From an uncultured Paludibaculum sp. (GTDB lineage: Bacteria > Acidobacteriota > Terriglobia > Bryobacterales > Bryobacteraceae), in NCBI RefSeq assembly GCF_963665245.1, contig NZ_OY762269.1, forward strand, positions 3,354,501 to 3,418,500: DNA of 64,000 bases. The letters are read 5' to 3'. A program made the position numbers and the translations under genes. Below, piece by piece: positions 16,579-24,936 of this stretch (positions are counted from its first letter, which is position 1; each line of letters begins with the position of its first letter). The notes below the pieces were generated by a model, which saw only the letters and a list, made by a program, of their open reading frames with translations, was not told the DNA's origin and made no database searches.

Positions 16579-17223
16579 ATGGCCCTTACACTACAAGTTC
16601 GCAAGCGCCAGCTTGTTCAGGACGCAATCTGGGATGCGGCCACCGATCTGTTTGCCGAAAAAGGGTTCGACGAAACGACCGTGGACGACATCACGCAAGC
16701 GGCCGGCGTCTCCCGCCGCTCATTCTTTCGTTACTTTTCGTCCAAGAGCGACGTGATGTCGCACGGCATGGTGAACTACGGTACGGAGCTCGCCGCGGCC
16801 ATTGAGGCCTGCCCTCAGAGTTTCACGCTCTCGGAAGTCCTCCGCGAAACCGTGCTGCAGGTCGCACGAACCTGCGCCGCGCGGCCGCGTACGCGGAAGA
16901 CCATCGACATCATTGTGAAGTACCCGTCCGCGCGGTCGGCGGAGCTGTCGCGGCTCGCAGACGTCCAGGATGTCGTCGCTGCGGCCTTCGCCCGTCGATG
17001 CGGGAAGGACGCCAAGGACGATTTGATGCCGGGGGTGCTCGCCGGGCTCACTCTCCACATTCTCGGGGTGACTTTTCAATCCTGGTTCGAACACAACCAG
17101 CGGGACATTACGGTCACCGCGAATCGCGTCTTCAAGATCCTCGATCGCCTGCTGTGCGAGGGTGCGAATCCGAACAAGCGGAGCCCGGCGGAGCTCATCA
17201 CTCCTGCTACTGCACGGCGGTAG
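16579..17223 (+). CDS. TetR family transcriptional repressor
   Basis: The 214-residue protein has the N-terminal TetR helix-turn-helix (VQDAIWDAATDLFAEKGFD, then ETTVDDITQAAGVSRRSFFRYFSSKSDVM, about 13-60), in which the RRSFFRYF recognition helix is typical. A variable all-helical ligand-binding domain follows. The ligand is unknown. The gene is divergent from the small secreted protein gene at 15994-16362, whose promoter carries a perfect palindrome; that promoter is the best candidate target. No second copy of the palindrome was seen near the tetR start, so autoregulation is not evident. Confidence 0.92.
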   Translation: MALTLQVRKRQLVQDAIWDAATDLFAEKGFDETTVDDITQAAGVSRRSFFRYFSSKSDVMSHGMVNYGTELAAAIEACPQSFTLSEVLRETVLQVARTCAARPRTRKTIDIIVKYPSARSAELSRLADVQDVVAAAFARRCGKDAKDDLMPGVLAGLTLHILGVTFQSWFEHNQRDITVTANRVFKILDRLLCEGANPNKRSPAELITPATARR

Positions 17224-17325
17224 CGCCGGACGGCGCGGATGGGGTTGGGCTGGCCCTCGCCCACGATGGGCGTGATGCGGGCGAACACGAACAGGCCCGG
17301 TCGCGATATTGTGTAGGGTCAGACC

Positions 17326-18630
17326 ATGCTTCGAATTCTTCTCCTCTCCTTTCTTGCCTTCGTTCTGCCCGCGCAGGACCGCATCGGCACGATTCAGGTT
17401 CGCGTCGCCACGGACCGGGCCGACTGGCGCTATCAGCCCGGTCAACCCGTCCGCTTCCACATCGTTGCCGTCCAGGATGGACACGCGCTGAGCGGTGTCA
17501 AGGTGACTTACCGGATCGGTCCCGAGATGCTGTCTCCGAAGATCGACCAGACCGCGACGCTCACCACCGATGGCCTCACTGTCGACGGTGGAACCATGAA
17601 CGAACCCGGTTTCCTGCGTTGCATCGCTACCGTCGAGCAGAACGGCAAGACCTACCGCGGACTCGCCACTGCCGCCTTCCAGCCGGAATCGATCCGGCCC
17701 ACGCAGCAGGATCCGCCCGACTTCGATCAGTTCTGGGCCGACGGCAAGGCCGCTCTCGCCAAGCTGCCCATCGACGCCAGAATCACGCCGCTGCCCGAGT
17801 ACGGCAACGCCCTGGCCGAGTGCTACCAGGTGAATCTGCAGAACGTCGGCATGGGCGCCGCGCCCTCTCGTTTCTACGGCATTCTGTGCGAGCCGAGGGC
17901 GCCCGGCAAATATCCGGCTCTGCTCAGCGTGCCCGGAGCCGGCGTCCGCCCCTATCGTGGTCTGGCCGAGATGGCGGCGCACGGCATCATCACGTTGCAG
18001 GTGGGTATCCACGGCATCCCCGTCACCATGGACCAGTCGGTGTACGACTCGCTGGGCGCTGGCGCCCTGGCGAACTACAACACGTTCGGCCTCGACAGTC
18101 GCGACCGCTATTATTACCGGCGCGTCTATCTGGGCTGTGTCCGCGCCAACGACTACTTGACCAGCCATCCGAAGTGGGATGGCGTCAATCTTGTGGTGAC
18201 GGGAGGCAGCCAGGGTGGGGCACTGTCGATCGTCACGGCCGGGTTGGACCCGCGTGTTAAGGGCTTGGCGGCGTACTACCCGGCGCTGTCCGACGTAACC
18301 GGCTACCTGCACAACCGTGCCGGCGGCTGGCCGCATATGTTCCGCGCGACCGAGGGCCCGTTGGCCCACCGCTCGCAGGACAAGATCGAGACCTCGCGGT
18401 ATTATGACGTTGTCAACTTCGCGCGGCGCGTGAAGGTGCCCGGTCTGTACTCCTGGGGCTTCAACGATGAGACGTGCCCGCCCACATCCATGTACTCGGC
18501 CTACAACGTGATTCCCGGGCAGAAGAAGCTATTGCTGGCGCTGGAAACGGGTCACAACAATATTCCGGAGCAGGTGGCCCAGGTGCAGGCGTGGCTGGAG
18601 GCGTTCCTGCACGGGGCGGGGAAGAACTGA
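17326..18630 (+). CDS. Secreted AXE1-type acetyl xylan esterase
   Basis: The enzyme is predicted to deacetylate xylan or related sugars. The 434-residue protein has a short signal peptide (MLRILLLSFLAFVLPAQ) and an N-terminal beta domain of about 115 residues (GQPVRFHIVAVQDGHALSGV). The alpha/beta hydrolase domain is of the AXE1/cephalosporin-C deacetylase family, with Ser295 in GGSQGG, Asp381 in FNDETCPPT and His410 in ETGHNN. The extra N-terminal domain makes it longer than the 320-residue core family. Its presence near GH51 and DUF1080 genes fits hemicellulose use. Confidence 0.9.
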   Translation: MLRILLLSFLAFVLPAQDRIGTIQVRVATDRADWRYQPGQPVRFHIVAVQDGHALSGVKVTYRIGPEMLSPKIDQTATLTTDGLTVDGGTMNEPGFLRCIATVEQNGKTYRGLATAAFQPESIRPTQQDPPDFDQFWADGKAALAKLPIDARITPLPEYGNALAECYQVNLQNVGMGAAPSRFYGILCEPRAPGKYPALLSVPGAGVRPYRGLAEMAAHGIITLQVGIHGIPVTMDQSVYDSLGAGALANYNTFGLDSRDRYYYRRVYLGCVRANDYLTSHPKWDGVNLVVTGGSQGGALSIVTAGLDPRVKGLAAYYPALSDVTGYLHNRAGGWPHMFRATEGPLAHRSQDKIETSRYYDVVNFARRVKVPGLYSWGFNDETCPPTSMYSAYNVIPGQKKLLLALETGHNNIPEQVAQVQAWLEAFLHGAGKN

Positions 18631-18679
18631 ATCGGCTGTCCCTTCTCCTCTGCTGCCGTCGGCGCTAGCATCGGGAGAC

Positions 18680-19243
18680 ATGACCACCGGCTGTGTAGCC
18701 CCTCTCAACCGAAGGAGCCATCGGGGCTCTTTTCGATTTCTTTCCGCCATCGTCATCGCATTTGTGGGCGCATGGTTCGTTGTGCCCCAAGCAACTGGGC
18801 GAGCTGTCCGGAGGATCTCCTATCAGGAACTGCTCGACCGATCCGATTTTGTCGCGATTGCTACGGCCTCCGGGCGAACAGCGGATACGGCAGAGGAGTT
18901 CTTTCTGCCGAATATCTCGTCGACGGATGGTCGCGGGGGCACGGCCCGGGTGAAGTGCATCGGCGTGGAGACACCGTTCGCAGCGGTCGCGGTCCTCAAG
19001 GGCGACAGCAAGGTTCGCGATTTCGTTTTGCACCACTGTCGTTCACCACAATCCGAGAATTCGGTAAATGGACCCATCCTGGTCTTTTTCGACCCAAGCG
19101 ATGCCAAGCGGTCTGGTTCCTATCTGCTCTTCCTGGTTCGGGAACCGGATGGCCGTTATGCTCCCACCGGTGGGCAGACGGATCCAGGACTGGGCGTAGT
19201 CAGCCGGTTGCCCTTCGAAGATGATAGCTGGAGGCCACGCTGA
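18680..19243 (+). CDS. Hypothetical exported protein
   Basis: The family is not recognised. The 187-residue protein has an N-terminal hydrophobic signal or anchor (FRFLSAIVIAFVGAWFVV, about 18-36). A single alpha/beta domain follows, with ISYQELLDRSDFVAIATASG, FAAVAVLKGDSKVRDFVLHH, ILVFFDPSDAKRSGSYLLFL and a C-terminal PTGGQTDPGLGVV. The arrangement resembles small OB-like or fasciclin-size extracytoplasmic domains, but I cannot assign a fold. The gene stands alone between the esterase gene and the convergent MBL gene. Confidence 0.65.
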   Translation: MTTGCVAPLNRRSHRGSFRFLSAIVIAFVGAWFVVPQATGRAVRRISYQELLDRSDFVAIATASGRTADTAEEFFLPNISSTDGRGGTARVKCIGVETPFAAVAVLKGDSKVRDFVLHHCRSPQSENSVNGPILVFFDPSDAKRSGSYLLFLVREPDGRYAPTGGQTDPGLGVVSRLPFEDDSWRPR

Positions 19244-19303
19244 CGTTCTTGCGCGGCCTTGGCAGTCAAACTCCCGCGCCGTGTGACGTGGTCTCGTCGC
19301 GTT

Positions 19304-20029
19304 CTACTTCGGTCCCAGCACCTCGCTCATCACGGTCGCGAGTTCCCGCAGCGCCTGCGCCCCGTCGCCGTAGTAAGTTGATCCGTGCATCGTCGCGAGC
19401 GTCCGGGGCGCATAGCCGGCCAGCGATTCGAGAATACGGCCCGTGTGGTGCGTATACGGAACGTAATTCGCGAATGGGCCGGCCTCCGCTTCCAGCAACG
19501 ACGTGCGCGCCCGTTCGATGAGACTGTCCGTCGTTGTCGGAGCAAGGAGTCCCCACTGGTGGAAGAGGTCCGAGCAGAACAGAATGCGTTCCGACTCTTC
19601 GAAAAGGACGCCCGCATCCCAGCCGTGCGGGACATGAGGCGTGTGAATGAACCGAAAACGGCGGCGGCCCGTCGATAGCACGTCGTCCTTGGTCAGCGCG
19701 CGGGCCGGCCGGATGGAGAAGTCGTTCACGCTGACGAGGGCCCCGATTAGCCCGCAAGCGGGCTGCGCATCCGGTGCCCGTTCGAGCCAATGGTTGAGGC
19801 CCCCGCATTCATCGGACTCGAAGTGGCTGAACGCGATATGCCGCAGCTTGGAGACATCCATCAGGCGGGAGACCTCCTCCAGCAGCATGGGGAACATGCC
19901 CCGCAATCCCGCGTGGAATAGCAGCGGCTCCTCGTCCTTCACCAGAAAATGACTGAACTCCAGGTTGATCTCCGGAACGAAGATCGAGATCCGGTAAACG
20001 TCGGACGCAACTTCGGTGGTGCTGACCAT
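19304..20029 (-). CDS. MBL-fold di-iron (ODP/flavodiiron-like) protein
   Basis: The 241-residue protein has the metallo-beta-lactamase fold of oxygen-binding di-iron proteins rather than hydrolytic MBLs. The ligand motif is H69-F-E-S-D73 (HxExD type), followed by His119 or His122 in FIHTPHVPHGWD, Asp144 in FCSDLFHQWG and His205 in ATMHGSTYYGD. In classical flavodiiron proteins the residue after the Asp is a His; here it is Glu74, so one iron site may differ. No flavodoxin domain is attached. The start at 20029 follows GAGGGG; an upstream extension of 24 codons is open but lacks homology-like character. Confidence 0.75.
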   Translation of the reverse strand: MVSTTEVASDVYRISIFVPEINLEFSHFLVKDEEPLLFHAGLRGMFPMLLEEVSRLMDVSKLRHIAFSHFESDECGGLNHWLERAPDAQPACGLIGALVSVNDFSIRPARALTKDDVLSTGRRRFRFIHTPHVPHGWDAGVLFEESERILFCSDLFHQWGLLAPTTTDSLIERARTSLLEAEAGPFANYVPYTHHTGRILESLAGYAPRTLATMHGSTYYGDGAQALRELATVMSEVLGPK

Positions 20030-20161
20030 CTTGCCCCTCTTCCGTTCCAAGCCTGTGTGCCGCTCTGCCGGCGTCGGCTCGGCTGGGCACAGGCCCGTCA
20101 TAGCGTTCGAGTATACGATGCTCTGGGCGGTTTTCGGAATGGGCTTGCTTCGCTTGGCCCG

Positions 20162-20725
20162 TCAGCGGATGCTCGACTGCAGGTCCCGGGCCAGAACTTC
20201 GGCCCGGTGCGCGAGCTGTGCCGCCGCGGCCGGGTCCTTCGCCTGCGCTTCGTCCGCCTGTAGCAGGAACGAGCGGATACGATTGGCCGATTCCGCCTGG
20301 TCCCGTGAAAGCGCTTTGCCCTTCACCAGGTTCAGCACTTGCCTGGCCAGCTTTGCGCTCTGTTGATACGAGTTGCGGAGCTCCGTTTGCTGCTGCGGCG
20401 AGAGGATCTGGCCGAACGCAGGCGGCGCGGGCTTGGGGGCGGGCGGTGGCGTGGGAGCTGGTGCCGGCTTCGGTTTTGACGGGGGGAGCTGTACTGGCAC
20501 CGGTTGCTGCTGTGGTGGCGGCTCGGGCTGCTGTTGCGCGGGGGGTGGCTCCGGCTGCGGCTGGGGTTGTTGCTGGGCCGGCGGCGGATCAGGCTTGGGC
20601 GCAACCACCGGTACGGGCGCAGGCGGCGTCGGAGGTGCCTTGGGCTTGCGTCCAAACCAACTGCAGCCTGACGTGGCAAACAGCAGCAGGGCGAGAGCAT
20701 ATCGGGCTGTGACTGGCTTCAGCAT
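20162..20725 (-). CDS. Pro/Gln-rich lipoprotein
   Basis: The 187-residue protein has a lipoprotein signal (ALALLLFATSGC, Cys21). A low-complexity Pro/Gln/Lys stretch of about 75 residues follows (27-103; PPAQQQPQPQPEPPP-like), likely a spacer through the cell wall/periplasm. A helical domain of about 80 residues closes the protein (FGQILSPQQQTELRNSYQQS, QADEAQAKDPAAAAQLAHRAEVL). Its ATG lies 5 bases after the stop of the histidine kinase gene, so it is the third gene of the regulator-kinase-lipoprotein operon. It could be a sensory partner or a regulated product of that system. Confidence 0.8.
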   Translation of the reverse strand: MLKPVTARYALALLLFATSGCSWFGRKPKAPPTPPAPVPVVAPKPDPPPAQQQPQPQPEPPPAQQQPEPPPQQQPVPVQLPPSKPKPAPAPTPPPAPKPAPPAFGQILSPQQQTELRNSYQQSAKLARQVLNLVKGKALSRDQAESANRIRSFLLQADEAQAKDPAAAAQLAHRAEVLARDLQSSIR

Positions 20726-20730
20726 GGGTA

Positions 20731-22527
20731 TCAGGATTGATTGCCAAACACGGGCAGGATGAGAACGAAGCGAGCGCCTTGTCCGGGCTCGCTGTCCACC
20801 TCAATCCTACCGCCATGGAGCTGGACGGCGCGGTACACCATAGCTAAGCCGTAGCCCGAGCCGCCTTGCTTCGTCGTGTAGTACAGCTGGAAGATCTTCT
20901 CCCGTTGTTCCCGGGGAATGCCGGGTCCGGTGTCGGCGACGGTGATGCGGACTTCGCGCGGTCCCTGTTCCAGCTTCAGCTCCAGTGATCCGCCGTTGGG
21001 CATCGCTTCGATGGCGTTCACCGCCAGATTCATCAAGGCTTGCCTTAGCAGGTCGGCATCTCCGCGCAGCGTCACTGGCGACGCGGGCCTGTTGCAATGA
21101 ACGGTGACCCCTCGACGCTGTGCGTCCGCCTGGACAAACCCCGTCACTTCCGCCGCAAGCCCGGCCGCATCCACCTCGGAGTGATCCAGTTCCACGGGCC
21201 GCGTGAACTCCAGGAACGTGCGCACCACGCGATCCAGACGCTGCACCTCTTCCCCGATCACCCGGATCTCCTCCTCGGCCTCCGGAGACTCTTCCACCAT
21301 CGACTCCAGCAGAGCGATGCGGGCCGCGATGGAGTTCAGCGGGTTCTTAATCTCGTGAGCGACCCCGCCGGTCAGGCGGTTGATGGCGTCCAGGCGGGAA
21401 AGCAGTTCCATCTGCGACTCGAACTGCTGGCGCGCCTCGGGGTCGTGGAGGTGAACCAGCACGCGGCCATCCGCGAAATAGTCGAGCGTCACCAGCAAAT
21501 GCGGATGCGCGGCCGAACTGGGCCACTCCACCAGACGCTCGGGCAGACTGCGGCGTTCCTGGATGGCCGTGCGCAGCAGTGGACCCAGTGGGGTGGCCTC
21601 AGGGTCCAACATCTCGGGTGAGTGCCCCAACAGCGAGCCCGCCGCGCCGCCACTCAGCACCAGCCGTTGATTGGCGTCGAACAGGAGAATGCCTTCCTCC
21701 AGCCGTTCCAGGACATTGGCAACACGCGAGCGGAAGTCCGCCGCCGTGCGCGCCGTGTCGCGGACCTCGGCGCCCAGCAGACTGAGTTTCGACTGAACGG
21801 CGGCGAACTCCGGCGACGAGGCGCGCGTCGGCAGCACGGTGAGCTCCTGCCCCTGGCGGATCATGTCGATGTCCGCCGCAATCTGGTTCAGGTTGCGGGA
21901 GATGTAGCCGCCCAGCAGGCTGACAAGCAGCATCGCCACGGCGAGCGTGATGAGGCTCGCCAGACCGATCCAGCGCAGGCCGGGTTGCAGGGCGTCGCGG
22001 ATCAGCACGGTGGAGACCAGCACCTGGATGGTGAAGATCGTGCCCGGCTCGTTCAACAAGCCAATGGGGATCCGCAATTCGTAGTCGGGGCCGCGGTCGA
22101 AGATGCGCTGCAGCCGGTCGATGGGGCCCAGGGCCCGCAGCTCGCGCAATGTCGGCCGCATAGGCAGGATGCGGCCGGCGTCGGAGTGAATGGACGAGGT
22201 GAGGATGTAGTTGTCGGGCCCGGCGATGGAGATCTCGACGAGCAGCGGAGCCTGGACCACACTGTTCTGCAGAAACGCGGCCAGGCGGGTATCCTCGGCG
22301 ACCGACTTCGCCCACAGGGACCGGTCGGCGGCGCCGCCTTTCCACGACTCCTCCAGCCGCAGCAGCAGAAGCTCCTTGGTCTGCTGGGCCGCCATCTCGG
22401 TGAGATGCAGGGAGTTCTCCAGGTGCGTCTCGATCAGATTATTGAGCAGCAGAATCGAGAGTGTGGCGACCAGGGCGGAGACCAGCGCCGCCGTGAGTAG
22501 CAGGATCTTCGCCTTTAGCGAGATCAT
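20731..22527 (-). CDS. Membrane sensor histidine kinase (NtrB-type)
   Basis: The 598-residue protein has a transmembrane helix at about 8-28, an extracytoplasmic sensor region of about 155 residues and a second helix at about 187-207 (GLASLITLAVAMLLVSLLGGY). HAMP follows at about 208-260, a PAS-like domain at about 271-375, HisKA with the phospho-acceptor His391 in GGVAHEIKNPLNSI, and an HATPase_c domain (NLAVNAIEAMPNGG, DTGPGIP, GSGYGLAMV). It phosphorylates the NtrC-type regulator encoded just upstream, whose stop overlaps this start by 4 bases. The signal sensed is unknown. Confidence 0.95.
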   Translation of the reverse strand: MISLKAKILLLTAALVSALVATLSILLLNNLIETHLENSLHLTEMAAQQTKELLLLRLEESWKGGAADRSLWAKSVAEDTRLAAFLQNSVVQAPLLVEISIAGPDNYILTSSIHSDAGRILPMRPTLRELRALGPIDRLQRIFDRGPDYELRIPIGLLNEPGTIFTIQVLVSTVLIRDALQPGLRWIGLASLITLAVAMLLVSLLGGYISRNLNQIAADIDMIRQGQELTVLPTRASSPEFAAVQSKLSLLGAEVRDTARTAADFRSRVANVLERLEEGILLFDANQRLVLSGGAAGSLLGHSPEMLDPEATPLGPLLRTAIQERRSLPERLVEWPSSAAHPHLLVTLDYFADGRVLVHLHDPEARQQFESQMELLSRLDAINRLTGGVAHEIKNPLNSIAARIALLESMVEESPEAEEEIRVIGEEVQRLDRVVRTFLEFTRPVELDHSEVDAAGLAAEVTGFVQADAQRRGVTVHCNRPASPVTLRGDADLLRQALMNLAVNAIEAMPNGGSLELKLEQGPREVRITVADTGPGIPREQREKIFQLYYTTKQGGSGYGLAMVYRAVQLHGGRIEVDSEPGQGARFVLILPVFGNQS

Positions 22528-23921
22528 TCGCCCGGGTCCTCGCCGTACTCCTTCAACTTGTTATATAGCGTTTTCTGATTAATACCCAGAATTTCGGCGG
22601 CACGCGTCCGATTGCTCTTGGTGTGGAGCAGGGTGAGTTCGATCATTTCCCGCTCTATACGCTCCAGCGTGGCGCCCACCTGAAAGGTGACGGACGGGAT
22701 GGGGCCCAGCGCGCGATGGGCCACCTCGGCCGTGGCGCCGGCGATGTGGGCCGGCAGGTGTTCGAGCCGGATCTCTCCCTCAGCCGCCAGAACGCAGGCG
22801 CGTTCGATGACGTTGCGGAGCTCCCGCACGTTGCCCGGCCAGGTGTGCCGGCCCAGGGCCTGCATGGCCGCCGGATTGATGCCGGCCACGCGCGTGCCGT
22901 GTTTGGAATTGAGATCGCCCAGCATCGATTCGCTGATGTCGGGGATGTCCTCCAGGCGGTCCCGCAGCGGCGGCAGCGCGATGGGCAGGACGCTGAGGCG
23001 GTAGTAAAGATCCTCCCGGAACTTGCCCTCCTTCGCCATGACCGCCAGATCCCGGTTGGTGGAGGCGAGCACCCGCACATCGAGCTGGATCTCCTTCTCC
23101 GCGCCAACGCGGCGGATGCGGTGATCCTCCAACACACGCAGCAACTTCGACTGCAGGGCCAGCGGCATTTCTCCGATTTCGTCCAGCAGCAGGGTGCCAT
23201 GGTTGGCGAGCTCGAAGCAGCCCTGGCGGGCGGTAAGGGCCCCGGTGAACGAGCCCTTCTCATGGCCGAAGAGCTCGCTTTCGATGAGCGTCTCGGGCAG
23301 GGCGGCGCAGTTCATCGCGACGAACGGAGAGCCCGCCCGTGGGCTGAGGTCGTGCAGCAGGCGGGCGACCAGTTCCTTGCCGGTGCCGCTCTCGCCCTGG
23401 ATGAGAATGCTGGCGTTGGAAGGAGCCACCTGCCGCAACAGGAAGAAGACCTGCTGCATGGCCGCGCTGGAGCCGATCAGTTTGCCGAAGACACCGCGAT
23501 TGGTGAGTTGGCGTTCCAGGCGCTCCTTGTCCTCATAGAGGCGATGTTGAGCGACGGCGCGGTCCAGCAGCACGTGGAAGGCGCGTGGGCGGATGGGCTT
23601 CTCCACAAACCAGAACGCGCCGAGTTCGTGGACGGTAGTGACCGCTGCGTCCATGCTGCCAAAGGCCGTGAGAACGATGACCGGCGGCGAGCCGCCATTT
23701 TCGTTGAGCCGCTTCAGCAGCTCCATGCCGTCCATGCCGGGCATCATGATATCGGTGACGATCGCGTGGGGCTGGAAGCCGGGGATCTTGTCCAAAGCCT
23801 CCTGGCCATCGGCGGCGGTATCGATCGCGAAGCCCCAGCGTTCCACCATGCGGGAGACGGCGGATCGTTGGTTCGCCTCGTCGTCGACGATCAGGACGCG
23901 TTTGCGGCGCTCTTCATCCAT
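22524..23921 (-). CDS. NtrC-family sigma-54 activator (response regulator)
   Basis: The 465-residue protein has a receiver domain (residues 1-125) with phospho-acceptor Asp57 in VTDIMMPGMDG and acidic DDE at 13-15. The AAA+ sigma-54 interaction domain spans about 147-375, with Walker A GESGTGKE (176-183), the loop GSFTGA (223-228, a Ser variant of GAFTGA) and LLLDEIGEM. A Fis-type helix-turn-helix is at the C-terminus (RAAEILGINQKTLYNKLKEYG). It activates sigma-54 promoters. The only strong sigma-54 promoter I see in the window is at 3499-3514, but no evidence links the two. It is the first gene of an operon with the kinase and lipoprotein genes. Confidence 0.95.
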   Translation of the reverse strand: MDEERRKRVLIVDDEANQRSAVSRMVERWGFAIDTAADGQEALDKIPGFQPHAIVTDIMMPGMDGMELLKRLNENGGSPPVIVLTAFGSMDAAVTTVHELGAFWFVEKPIRPRAFHVLLDRAVAQHRLYEDKERLERQLTNRGVFGKLIGSSAAMQQVFFLLRQVAPSNASILIQGESGTGKELVARLLHDLSPRAGSPFVAMNCAALPETLIESELFGHEKGSFTGALTARQGCFELANHGTLLLDEIGEMPLALQSKLLRVLEDHRIRRVGAEKEIQLDVRVLASTNRDLAVMAKEGKFREDLYYRLSVLPIALPPLRDRLEDIPDISESMLGDLNSKHGTRVAGINPAAMQALGRHTWPGNVRELRNVIERACVLAAEGEIRLEHLPAHIAGATAEVAHRALGPIPSVTFQVGATLERIEREMIELTLLHTKSNRTRAAEILGINQKTLYNKLKEYGEDPGE

Positions 23922-23996
23922 AGGCTTATTAATTATCAGCGAATAAGCGAGCGCGTGTAAGGCCTGGGTACACTAGGCTCGAACGAGGAGGTTGGA

Positions 23997-24749
23997 ATGA
24001 TTGAGACGGGCTTGCAGGGCAAGGTGGTGATCGTCACCGGGGCGGCGGCCGGCATCGGCCGGGCCACGGCTCAGCGATTCACGCAGGAAGGCTGCCGGGT
24101 CGCCTGGTGGGACGTCACCGAGGCTTCGCCAGAGGGCAAAGGGCTCTATCAGAAAGTGAATGTCACCGATGCCGCGCAGGTGGAGGCCGCGGTCGCGACC
24201 GTGGTGGAGAAGTGGGGCGGCGTACACGTCCTGGTGAACAACGCCGGCATCCTGCGTGACGCCCAGCTAATCAAATACAAGGACGGGGCGGTGACCGGGT
24301 TGATGTCGGAGGAGAACTTCGATGCCGTCGTGGGCGTCAACCTGAAGGGCGTGTTCCTATGTACGCGGGCGGTGGCGCCGCACATGATTGCCGGGGGCGG
24401 CGGCGTCGTGCTGAATGCGTCGTCGGTAGTGGGGCTATACGGCAACTTCGGCCAGACGAACTACGTGGCTACGAAGTCCGGTGTGATCGGCATGACCAAG
24501 ACGTGGGCGCGCGAGCTGGGCAGGTACCAGATCCGCGTGAATGCGGTGGCGCCGGGTTTCATCGCAACGGAGATGGTGAAGCAGATGCCGGAGAAGATCC
24601 TGCAGGGGATGGTCGGGCGCACGCCGATTGGGCGTATGGGGCAACCCGAAGATATCGCGAACGCCTATCTTTGGCTGGCGTCGGACGCGGCCTCGTTTGT
24701 CACGGGAACGGTGTTGTCGGTCGACGGCGGCGTGGTGGTGGGTACGTAG
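23997..24749 (+). CDS. Short-chain dehydrogenase/reductase (FabG/PhaB-like)
   Basis: The 250-residue classical SDR has the cofactor motif TGAAAGIG (14-21), NNAG (81-84), the catalytic Ser at 142/143 in NASSVVG, Tyr156 and Lys160 in TNYVATK, and a C-terminal SVDGG. It resembles 3-oxoacyl-ACP reductase or acetoacetyl-CoA reductase, which reduce 3-ketoacyl thioesters with NAD(P)H. The residue after the second beta strand is Asp39 in WWDV, which suggests NADH over NADPH. A GAGGAGG RBS supports the start. A thiolase gene follows on the same strand after a 187-base spacer, which fits acyl-CoA metabolism. Confidence 0.88.
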   Translation: MIETGLQGKVVIVTGAAAGIGRATAQRFTQEGCRVAWWDVTEASPEGKGLYQKVNVTDAAQVEAAVATVVEKWGGVHVLVNNAGILRDAQLIKYKDGAVTGLMSEENFDAVVGVNLKGVFLCTRAVAPHMIAGGGGVVLNASSVVGLYGNFGQTNYVATKSGVIGMTKTWARELGRYQIRVNAVAPGFIATEMVKQMPEKILQGMVGRTPIGRMGQPEDIANAYLWLASDAASFVTGTVLSVDGGVVVGT

Positions 24750-24792
24750 TACTCACGTTCGGAATTGCCGTGAGGTAGTTGGGACACAGCCG

Positions 24793-24857
24793 TCAGCGAT
24801 CAGCTTCTAGCGGTCAGCTACTCCGCCGCGGGCTGATTGCTGAGCGCTGATCGCTGA
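24793..24857. repeat. Long imperfect inverted repeat (REP-like hairpin)
   Basis: Two 26-base arms (24793-24818 and 24832-24857) are inverted copies matching at about 20 of 26 positions, around a 13-base loop. Each arm is built of TCAGCGATCAGC followed by AGC-N2-TCAGC. As RNA it would form a long hairpin. It lies in the spacer between the reductase and thiolase genes. There is no T-tract, so it looks more like a dispersed palindromic element than a classical terminator. Confidence 0.75.
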
Positions 24858-24936
24858 GAGCTTACTGCCGATACTGTGCGGACGTCTGAGACCATGCACC
24901 TCGGTTGGCAGCCATCGCGGGAGAATAGAGGTAGCC

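Noticed and set aside
16720..18369. A 549-codon minus-strand frame over tetR and the esterase gene
   Set aside because: It covers two genes with clear motifs on the plus strand and has no family character itself.
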